Shown here: positions 57,305-64,000 of the stretch, one piece after another | Numbering within the stretch: the first letter of the stretch is position 1 | Layout of the letters: the number at the start of each line of letters is the position of its first letter | NCBI RefSeq assembly: GCF_016805305.1 | Contig: NZ_JAERQN010000001.1 | Location: 1,488,001-1,552,000, forward strand | Direction: 5' to 3' | Length of the DNA: 64,000 nt | DNA from: Falsiroseomonas ponticola | GTDB taxonomy: Bacteria; Pseudomonadota; Alphaproteobacteria; Acetobacterales; Acetobacteraceae | Notes under the pieces: model-generated | What the model was told of the DNA's origin: nothing | Databases searched by the model: none | The model's input: only the letters and a program-made list of their open reading frames with translations | Position numbers and translations under genes: made by a program

Positions 57305-58078
57305 TTGACCAGCATCAACCTCAACCGGCCGCGGGTCGGCCTGTTCGTCACCTGCCTGGTGGACAGCATCCGCCCGCGCGTCGGCTTTGCCGCGCTGCAT
57401 CTCCTTGAAGCCGCGGGCTGCATGGTGGAGGTGCCGCGCGCCCAGACCTGCTGCGGGCAGCCAGCCTTCAACAGCGGGGACCGCGACGGCGCCGCGTCCA
57501 TCGCTCGACGGGTGATCGCTGCCTTCGAGGACTTCGACCATGTCGTCGTGCCGTCCGGCTCCTGCGCCGCGATGATCCGCGTGCACTTCCCCGAGGCGCT
57601 GGAAGGGGATGCCGCCTGGGCGGCGCGGGCCGTCGCGTTGGGCGCGAAGACGCATGAACTGCTGAGCTTCCTCGTGGATGTCCGGCGCTGGCATCCGGAC
57701 AATGTCTCGCTGCAGGCCAGCGCGACCTATCACGACAGTTGCTCGGGCCTGCGTGAGCTCGGCGTGCTCGCGCAGCCGCGCGCCCTGCTCGGCGCGGTGG
57801 CGGGCCTCGAGATGCGGCCGCTGGCTGGCAACGATGTGTGCTGCGGTTTCGGCGGCACCTTCTGCGTGAAGTATCCCGCGATCTCCAACGCCATCGTCGG
57901 CGAGAAGGTGGCGGCCATCGAAGCGAGCGGCGCCGATCTGCTGCTGGGCGGCGATCTCGGCTGCCTGCTGAACATGGCCGGGGCCATGCACCGCCGGGGC
58001 ACGCAAGGGCGCGCCTTCCACGCCGCCGAGATCCTGGCCGGCATGGGCGACGGCCCCGCCATCGGCGAGGAGGGCTGA
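57305..58078 (+). CDS. lutA: L-lactate oxidation complex subunit LutA/LldE
   Basis: A TTG at 57305 with GGAGGAAAC eight bases upstream gives 257 residues. Two CCG-type clusters (TCCGQPAF and VCCGFGGTF) bind iron-sulfur, as in LutA/LldE and GlpC-type subunits. With LutB and LutC it oxidises L-lactate to pyruvate. It directly follows lpd (66 bp) and precedes lutB (3 bp). Confidence 0.9.
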   Translation: MTSINLNRPRVGLFVTCLVDSIRPRVGFAALHLLEAAGCMVEVPRAQTCCGQPAFNSGDRDGAASIARRVIAAFEDFDHVVVPSGSCAAMIRVHFPEALEGDAAWAARAVALGAKTHELLSFLVDVRRWHPDNVSLQASATYHDSCSGLRELGVLAQPRALLGAVAGLEMRPLAGNDVCCGFGGTFCVKYPAISNAIVGEKVAAIEASGADLLLGGDLGCLLNMAGAMHRRGTQGRAFHAAEILAGMGDGPAIGEEG

Positions 58079-58081
58079 GCC

Positions 58082-59482
58082 ATGCAACCCGAACCGTCCT
58101 TCAAGGCCGCCGCGGCACGGGCGCTGGCCGACCCCCGGCTGAAGATCGCAATCGACCGCACCACCATCACCGCCGAGACGAAGCGCGGCGCCGCGCTCCA
58201 GGATTTCCCGCAATTCGCCGCGGCGCGCGAGCGTGGCACCGCGATCAAGGACCATGTCGTCGCGCATCTCGACCACTACCTGATGGAGTTCGAGCGCAAC
58301 GCCCTGGCCAGCGGCGCAAAGGTGCATTGGGCGTCAACCGCGGAGGAAGCCTGCGCCATCGTCCTCGACATCTGCCGTGCCGCCGGTGCGCGTAGCGTCA
58401 CCCGCGCGAAGTCGATGCTGGGCGAGGAGATCGGCCTGCCGCACGCGCTGGAAGCGGCCGGTATCACCCGTGTCGAGACCGACCTCGCCGAGCACATCAT
58501 CCAGCTTGCGAAGGAGCCGCCGTCCCACATCGTCTGGCCGGCGCTGCACAAGACCCGCGAGCAGGTCGCTGCGCTGTTCCGTGAAGCGCACGGCACGACG
58601 CAGGACAGCGAAGACGTGCCCGCCATGGTGGAGAGCGCCCGGCGGCAGTTGCGGGCCCGCTTCCTCGACGCCGAGGTCGGCATCTCGGGCGCGAATTTCC
58701 TGATTGCCGACAGCGGTGCGGTCTGCACCGTGACGAATGAGGGCAATGCCGAGTTGACCACCACGCCGCCGCGCGTACACATTGTGACCGCCGGGATCGA
58801 GAAGCTGGTGCCTTCCCTGCCGCATGCCTTCGCAATGCTCCGGCTGCTGGTGCGGTCGGCCACGGGGGCCGACATCACCCAGTACACCACCTTCCATTGC
58901 GGCCCGAAGCGCGAAGGTGACCGCGACGGGCCCGGCGAATTCCATGTCGTTCTGGTCGACAATGGTCGCACCCGCATGTTGGCGACGGGCCTGCGCGACA
59001 TGCTGCGCTGCATCCGCTGCGGCGCCTGCATGAACCACTGCGTGGTGTATCGGCAGATCGGCGGCCATGCCTATGGCGCCACCTATCCCGGCCCGATGGG
59101 CGCTGTTCTGACACCGGCGCTCGAGGGCGTGGAGCGCGCGCGCGACCTGCCGCACGCCTGCACCCTGAACGGCCGCTGCCAGGAGGTCTGCCCGGTCGGC
59201 ATCCCGTTGCCGACGCTGCTGCGCGGCTGGCGCGACCGCAGCTGGAGGGAGGGGCTGGTGCCCGCCGGCACCCGCGCCGGGATGCGACTGTTCCGCTTCC
59301 TGGCGGAACGGCCCTTTTTGTATCGGCTGGCGACGGCGATGGCCGTGCGCGGGATGCGTCTGTTCCGCCGCAGCGGCTGGATCCGCCGCATGCCGGGGGC
59401 TGCGGGATGGACGGAGCATCGGGACTTACCCGCACCCGCCGGGCGGACCTTCATGGAGCAGTTGCGGGAGCGCGGCCGGTGA
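58082..59482 (+). CDS. lutB: L-lactate oxidation complex iron-sulfur subunit LutB/LldF
   Basis: This 466-residue protein has an N-terminal LUD domain and a C-terminal ferredoxin part with CIRCGACMNHC and a second cluster CTLNGRCQEVCPVG. It passes electrons from L-lactate oxidation onward. It overlaps the lutC start (GTGA at 59479) and so is co-expressed. Confidence 0.92.
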   Translation: MQPEPSFKAAAARALADPRLKIAIDRTTITAETKRGAALQDFPQFAAARERGTAIKDHVVAHLDHYLMEFERNALASGAKVHWASTAEEACAIVLDICRAAGARSVTRAKSMLGEEIGLPHALEAAGITRVETDLAEHIIQLAKEPPSHIVWPALHKTREQVAALFREAHGTTQDSEDVPAMVESARRQLRARFLDAEVGISGANFLIADSGAVCTVTNEGNAELTTTPPRVHIVTAGIEKLVPSLPHAFAMLRLLVRSATGADITQYTTFHCGPKREGDRDGPGEFHVVLVDNGRTRMLATGLRDMLRCIRCGACMNHCVVYRQIGGHAYGATYPGPMGAVLTPALEGVERARDLPHACTLNGRCQEVCPVGIPLPTLLRGWRDRSWREGLVPAGTRAGMRLFRFLAERPFLYRLATAMAVRGMRLFRRSGWIRRMPGAAGWTEHRDLPAPAGRTFMEQLRERGR

Positions 59483-60129
59483 CCATGCGCGAGCGAATCC
59501 TCGGCGCCGTGCGCGCCGCGCTCGGGCCGACTTCCGCCGACCCCGCCGCGATCGCCACGGAAGCGGCGGCGTTGCTCGAGGCGCCGGCGGCGATCCGCCC
59601 GGCCTTGGGCCTTGCCGATCCGGTTGCGGCCTTCGCGGCGCGCGTGGTCTCGCCCAAGGTCGGCGCGACGCTGGACCAGATCGGGACGATGGCGGAACTG
59701 CCAGGGGTGGTGCGTCGCTACCTCGCCACCCACGCGCTGCCGCCGACTCTGGCGCTGCAGGCCGATCCGGCGCTTCGCGCGCTGGACTGGAGCGGCGTCA
59801 CGCTCCGGGAAGCGGCTGGGTCGGACGAGGCCGTTGCGCTTGGCCTGGCGGACGCCGGGATCGCGGAAACCGGCTCGCTGGTCTTCCGCTCCGGCTCGAC
59901 CACCGCGGTGCTCGACCACTTCCTGCCGCTGCATCACCTGGCCGCGGTGAAGGCCGAATCCATCGTTCCCTATCTGGAGGACTTCGCCGCCATCGCCGGC
60001 AAGGCGCCGCGCAACCTGAACCTCATCACCGGGGCGAGCGGCACCACCGACATCGAGGGCAGCTACGTGCGCGGCGCCCATGGACCGCGCTTCCTGCACG
60101 TCATTCTGATCGCAGCCGCCGCCGCGTGA
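59479..60129 (+). CDS. lutC: L-lactate oxidation complex subunit LutC
   Basis: A GTG overlapping the lutB stop, about eight bases after GGGAG, gives 216 residues (ATG at 59485 is possible). It is a LUD-domain protein with ADAGIAETGSLVFRSGS and a C-terminal ITGASGTTDIEGSYVRGAHGP, the family signature. It completes the LutABC L-lactate utilisation complex. It is the last gene of the lactate island. Confidence 0.92.
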   Translation: MTMRERILGAVRAALGPTSADPAAIATEAAALLEAPAAIRPALGLADPVAAFAARVVSPKVGATLDQIGTMAELPGVVRRYLATHALPPTLALQADPALRALDWSGVTLREAAGSDEAVALGLADAGIAETGSLVFRSGSTTAVLDHFLPLHHLAAVKAESIVPYLEDFAAIAGKAPRNLNLITGASGTTDIEGSYVRGAHGPRFLHVILIAAAAA

Positions 60130-60707
60130 CGGGCGGCGCCGGATGGGCCGCACCTCGTGGCGCGTGGTCGGCGCCTGTGTCCGTCGTCGAATGCTTTGAG
60201 ACATGGGGCGCGTCTGGCTGACGGAGTGTCTGGCCCGTCTGGTATTGAGGTTTACCCAGGGCGCCATTGAGGCTGGTGCAGCCGCCGCTCAGGTGCTGAA
60301 CGCCTCGGGCGAATTGAACCGCCGCGCCCTTGCCATGTGGATCGCTTCCTGGCCGGGATCAAGGCCGCCTCATCGGGCAAGAGCACCCAGCCCAGCCCCG
60401 GATCGAAGCGCCTGATCCCGCGCGCGACCTGGGCCGTCTGGCTGCCAGTTTCGAGCGCGAAGTGGGTGACGTGGTCACCGCTGTCGCCGCCCCTGTCAGA
60501 TTCGAGTGCAACGAGCTGCCTTTTTCGTCGGCGCCCTCGTCCCGCGATGCTGCTATCTTGGCGGCGCTTGTGATGGGGACCCGGACCCGAAAGCGCGGGG
60601 ACCGCCGGAGACGCCGCACGAGGGGCGGATCGATGGCGGTGGTGGGAATGGCGGCGAACCCGCTGGTGCCCACCAGGCTGGCCGTTATGGGACCAGCCGA
60701 ATGGTTG
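60130..60707. other. Gene-free region between lactate island and phage repeat
   Basis: No gene can be supported. One minus-strand stretch (about 60310-60520) reads somewhat protein-like (HFALETGSQTAQVARGI, then FDPGLGWVLLPDEAALIP) but has no convincing start and no family I know. It may be the remains of a gene. The plus-strand frames are weak. Confidence 0.4.
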
Positions 60708-60741
60708 GAGCGTGCCCGGGATCATCGATCCGGGCACGCTC
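60708..60741 (-). terminator. Long stem-loop at end of tail operon (copy 2)
   Basis: GAGCGTGCCCGG (60708-60719) pairs with CCGGGCACGCTC (60730-60741). The stem can extend through GATC with one bulged G, giving about 15 pairs and a tiny loop. It lies exactly at the stop of the holin-like gene. A U-tract is absent, but stem strength suggests a terminator or 3' mRNA protection. Confidence 0.55.
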
Positions 60742-60920
60742 TATCCTCCGATGAGGCGTCGTAGCACCTGCACAACGCTGCCCTCCCCCACGAGCAGCAG
60801 CAGGACGATGGCGCCGAGCACCATCTCGATCCTGCTCAGCCGATCACTGGCCTGCTTCCAGCGTTCGGCGCAGACCGCCTCGTGCACGGCGAGCTTCGTC
60901 GCCACGTCGTCCTCGCTCAT
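60741..60920 (-). CDS. Small single-helix membrane protein, holin-like (copy 2)
   Basis: This 59-residue paralogue of the gene at 8771-8950 has the same start (MSEDDVATKLAVHEAVCAERWK) and the same membrane helix, with changes such as ANERLG to SDRLSR. It is the last gene of the second tail operon, followed directly by a long stem-loop. Lysis accessory or tail membrane protein are both possible. Confidence 0.7.
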   Translation of the reverse strand: MSEDDVATKLAVHEAVCAERWKQASDRLSRIEMVLGAIVLLLLVGEGSVVQVLRRLIGG

Positions 60921-60937
60921 GTCTGGTCCCCTGTTCC

Positions 60938-62995
60938 CTACAGCCGCTCGACGATCCGGAAGGCGCGGTTCAGCAGCGGGAAGCTCCCGCGCGTGGCGGC
61001 AGCCTCCTCGCCCGGCTGGTTCACCGCACCCCAGATCGTGCGTCGGTTCGTCTCTGCCCGCGTGTCGCCGGTCTCCGGGATCCAGAGCGCGTCCCGCGCC
61101 GCGCCGAGCCGCCGCACGAGGTCCCGGTGTGCATCCGTCGCCTCGGCGCGCGAGAGCGCCGGCAGCGTGAAAGCCGCAAAGCGTGGGTTGGCCAGCGCGG
61201 GCACGACGAACTCGGCGCCGGTGAGCGGATTGCGGTCGCGCTGGTCGAGCACGACGCGCCCCTCGCGCACGCCGTAGGCCATGCCGCGTCCGAGCCGCCA
61301 CAGCGGCCCGGCGGCGAGGATGCCGATGTCGATGGCCGGCAGCGAGGCGTCGGCGACGTCGACCAGCAGGTACCGCCCGGTCGCGGCGCCGCTGCGGATC
61401 AGGACGACGTTGCCGTTGGCCTCGTCGCCTGTGCTCGCGGGTACAGCGCTCGTGTCGTGCGCGATGCCAGCTGCATCGATCGAGTAGCCGGTGCCGGACA
61501 GCGCCACGGCCTGACCGTTGGTGAGGCGCGCGGCATAGACCCGGATCGCCCGGTAGAAGACCTGCCGCTCACCGGCGGTGATGTTGAGCCGGTTCATCGG
61601 CGGCATGACGACCGAGGCCGAGGCGCCAAGCTGGGTGCCGTTCTCGGCCGCGACCGCGTCGTTCGTCGCGGCCGCGATCGCCCCTCGCGTGACGACGCTG
61701 TTGGAGCGCGTGACGGCCGCCTGGAGCTGGACGGCATTGGAGCGGACTACACGGTGCGTCAGGCTGACGCTGGTCGCGCTGGCGCCGGTGACACGGACCT
61801 GGACGGAGTCGACGTTGCTGCCGTTGTCCAGGCTCACATGCCCGACGAAGCCCGTGGCCGCCGTCGCGGCGGTCTGCTGCTCGACGTGCAGCGTCGCCGC
61901 GCCGGAGACCGCCACGGTGAGCGAGCCGCCGTCCGCCGCACGCGTCGCCGCCGCCGGCGTCCCCGCGGCGGGCAGGATGGGCATGGTGGCGAAGGCGCCG
62001 AGCTCGACCTGCGGCAGCGCCAGGCGGACGGTGACGTCGTGGGTGCCGGCGTTGAAGTTGAAGGCCGCGAAGGGCCGGATCCGCGCCACGGTGGCACCGC
62101 CCGAGAGCGTCATCACCTGCACGGCCCGCTGGGCGGCCAGCCGCCCCGTGCCGGGGACCGCCTGGTTCTCGAAGCCCTGGCGGACCACCGTCGCGGTGCT
62201 GGTGAGCTCGGCGATCCAGGCCTGATGCGTGGCGATGCCGCCTGCGGCGACGGCCTCGAGCTTGGCGAAGTAGGAATGGGCGAAGGTGTTCCCGTTGGCG
62301 CCGGCGATCGCCGAGGAATCCTCGAACCAGACGTAGCCGCTGCCGGTGCCGGAGGGCACGGTCCCGGTGAAGCGCACCGCCACGTAGGGCATGCCGTTCT
62401 CGGTGCCGGTCCCCGCGATCTGCGCCGCGATGCCGTTGGCGCCACCGATGGCCCAGTTGGTCGGGGCCGTGCCGGGACTGCCGACGACGGCGCCCTCGGC
62501 GCGCGGGTTCCGCACCCCGTTGGTGCGCGCCGGCTCGACCAGCAGGCCGAGGCGCGCGAGCGTCGCCGGGTCGTGCGCGATGCGCCATTCCGAGCCGGCG
62601 GCGACGGCGAGGTCCCCGGCCGCGTTGAAGACCGTCGCCTCCCCGGTGCCGGCGCCACCCCGCGTGCCGGACCAGCCGGTCATGGCCGAGGGCGTGGCGG
62701 CGAGGAAGTCGAGCGCTACGAGCGGCGTCGCCTCGACGAGGGCCTCCAGCGTCCCGAGCCGCCAGCGCGCGGTGGCTGCGGTGCTCAGGTTCGTCGAGAC
62801 CAGCGCCACCGCCTCGACCGGCGTCGCGCCGCCGAAGTCCACCAGCACCGACGCCGCCCCGCCTGTGAAGCGCCCGCGCAGCCGCGGCTGCGGGTCGCGC
62901 AGGTTGGCCGCGGGCATGCTGGCGGCGGTCGGCGTCAGCGCGGTGAGCGCGACGGCGTCGCGGACGCGCTCGTCGTGGAGGAAGGCGCCGGGCAT
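60938..62995 (-). CDS. Phage tail fibre/receptor-binding-like protein (copy 2)
   Basis: This protein has 685 residues, the same length as copy 1 at 8969-11026, and nearly every residue is shared. It has the same three-part layout with the PARTNGVRNP central segment. The few differences are scattered (e.g. GTGSSIDATG to GTGYSIDAAG), with no cluster at the tip, so receptor switching is not obvious. It starts one base into the stop of the upstream tail gene. Confidence 0.78.
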   Translation of the reverse strand: MPGAFLHDERVRDAVALTALTPTAASMPAANLRDPQPRLRGRFTGGAASVLVDFGGATPVEAVALVSTNLSTAATARWRLGTLEALVEATPLVALDFLAATPSAMTGWSGTRGGAGTGEATVFNAAGDLAVAAGSEWRIAHDPATLARLGLLVEPARTNGVRNPRAEGAVVGSPGTAPTNWAIGGANGIAAQIAGTGTENGMPYVAVRFTGTVPSGTGSGYVWFEDSSAIAGANGNTFAHSYFAKLEAVAAGGIATHQAWIAELTSTATVVRQGFENQAVPGTGRLAAQRAVQVMTLSGGATVARIRPFAAFNFNAGTHDVTVRLALPQVELGAFATMPILPAAGTPAAATRAADGGSLTVAVSGAATLHVEQQTAATAATGFVGHVSLDNGSNVDSVQVRVTGASATSVSLTHRVVRSNAVQLQAAVTRSNSVVTRGAIAAATNDAVAAENGTQLGASASVVMPPMNRLNITAGERQVFYRAIRVYAARLTNGQAVALSGTGYSIDAAGIAHDTSAVPASTGDEANGNVVLIRSGAATGRYLLVDVADASLPAIDIGILAAGPLWRLGRGMAYGVREGRVVLDQRDRNPLTGAEFVVPALANPRFAAFTLPALSRAEATDAHRDLVRRLGAARDALWIPETGDTRAETNRRTIWGAVNQPGEEAAATRGSFPLLNRAFRIVERL

Positions 62996-64000
62996 CAGTC
63001 GGATCCTGCGAGGATGATCTCGACGCGCCGCCCGGCCAGCGCCTCACGCCAGCCCACGACGACGCCGGAGAGGCCGGCGTCGAGGCCGTAGGCCGGGTAG
63101 GCGATGCGCCCGATCTGGCCGATCTCGATCTGGCCGAGGTAGCGGTCGGTGGTGACGGCCACGAGCCGCGGCCCGCGCTCGACCCAGTCGCGCCAACGCC
63201 CCGCGCGGGCGGTCGCGGCCGCCTCGGTGGCGTAGAGCCCGGGCAGCGCCAGGCTGCGCTGCTGGGCGACACGGCTGGTGACAAGGCTGCTCTCTGCCCG
63301 GGCCACGGACTGCGCGGCCTCGAGGCGCTGACGGTCGGCGGCAGGAACACTGCCCGCCATGTTGGAGAGCGGCGACCAGTTGCGGCCCCAGGCCACCTCG
63401 ACGGCACGCGGCGGCGGCTGGAAGGCGGCCGGCAGGGCGACGGGGCGGCATTCGAGGATCCAGGCCGCGGGGATGTCGAACTGCGGCACCGGGTCGCGCG
63501 CCAGCGGGTCCGAGAGCCGCAGCCGACCGGTGCGATCACCGGCGAGGATGGCGCCGCACCCCGCCAGCACGGTCTCGACCGCTGCCAGCGCGGTGGTCGG
63601 TGTCGCGCCCTGGTAGAAGCCGATCGGGCCCGGCAGGTCGGCATCGGCCAGCGTCCAGGCGTCGGCGTCGAACTCCGCCGCGCCGAAGCCGGGACCGAGC
63701 GTCTGCAGCAGGCGGCGCAGCACGCCCGCGGTGGTCTCGACATAGCCCTCGCCGGCGTCGCCGCGCACGTCGCAGGTCACCGCGCCGTCCGGGCTGGCGC
63801 CGATCTGGAAGCATCCCTGCGCCGGCCAATCGCGGGCCTGCCCGACCGTCGGCGTGCCGGCGACGAGGGTTTGGGCGACGCCGCGGATCCGCACCGCGTC
63901 GTGCGCCTGCACTGCGCGCCAGGATGACTGCCAGGTCGGCAGCGCGCCGGCGCCAAGGTCGACGTTGCCGAGGAACACGGGGGCCGCGTTGAAGATCCGG
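62995..64000 (-). CDS. Phage tail protein, hub-like (copy 2), 5' end outside window
   Basis: The minus-strand frame is open to the window edge. Its visible 335 residues correspond to the C-terminal two thirds of the protein at 11026-12585, from RIFNAAPVFLGNVDLG onward. It ends in the same RRVEIILAGSD. The start lies beyond base 64000. An internal ATG at 63978 is not the true start. Confidence 0.75.
   Translation of the reverse strand, partial: RIFNAAPVFLGNVDLGAGALPTWQSSWRAVQAHDAVRIRGVAQTLVAGTPTVGQARDWPAQGCFQIGASPDGAVTCDVRGDAGEGYVETTAGVLRRLLQTLGPGFGAAEFDADAWTLADADLPGPIGFYQGATPTTALAAVETVLAGCGAILAGDRTGRLRLSDPLARDPVPQFDIPAAWILECRPVALPAAFQPPPRAVEVAWGRNWSPLSNMAGSVPAADRQRLEAAQSVARAESSLVTSRVAQQRSLALPGLYATEAAATARAGRWRDWVERGPRLVAVTTDRYLGQIEIGQIGRIAYPAYGLDAGLSGVVVGWREALAGRRVEIILAGSD

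Noticed and set aside
61127..63091. 654-codon plus-strand frame antisense to tail gene copy 2
   Set aside because: Same artefact as in copy 1. Its presence in both copies follows from their sequence identity, not from selection.

Overview
The window is GC-rich throughout (most codons end in G or C) and carries proteins of alphaproteobacterial flavour. My inference is an acetic-acid-bacterium-like alphaproteobacterium (Roseomonas-type). No rRNA or tRNA gene and no CRISPR array was seen.

Layout. (1) 1-1800: scarred DNA with a partial unknown gene, a serine recombinase cut off after 119 residues, a possible transposase tail and a frameshifted ynfA remnant. (2) 1995-8062: host genes. Two divergent PepSY proteins flank a promoter, followed by a tightly overlapping operon of response regulator, sensor kinase, cytochrome b561 and lipoprotein. 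A convergent Na+/phosphate-cotransporter-like gene closes the block. (3) 8171-8499: transposase remnant. (4) 8771-36960: an integrated phage-like element. Its minus-strand operon starts with a sigma-like protein and runs through Hjc-like resolvase, Sak4-like ATPase, DUF669 protein, RecB/Cas4-like nuclease, endonuclease VII-like HNH, DEAH helicase and primase-polymerase. It continues with two ParB-methyltransferase fusions, terminase subunits and tail genes. On the plus strand lie ImmA/IrrE peptidase, XRE repressor, DUF2924 protein, a full-length serine recombinase and its downstream partner. Portal, capsid and most tail genes are absent, so the element looks defective or satellite-like. (5) 37025-45761: a four-gene restriction/defence operon (MmeI-like methyltransferase, DUF262/HNH protein, helicase, GIY-YIG nuclease) followed by a HEPN-like gene. 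(6) 45762-46758: remnants and tandem hairpins, including the end of an IS256-family transposase. (7) 46759-60129: a lactate-to-acetyl-CoA island with a FadR-type regulator, lldP, dld, aceE, aceF, lpd and lutABC. (8) 60741-64000: a second copy of the phage tail end, cut by the window edge.

How the parts work together. Lactate enters through LldP. D-lactate is oxidised by Dld and L-lactate by LutABC, and the pyruvate formed is used by the AceE/AceF/Lpd complex encoded between them. The phage element carries its own replication, recombination and DNA-modification set, but its packaging genes now lead directly into tail-fibre genes. The defence operon starts about 65 bp after the last recombinase-associated gene and could be cargo or an older neighbouring island. 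The two tail-gene copies form a 3.2-kb direct repeat spaced about 52 kb apart.
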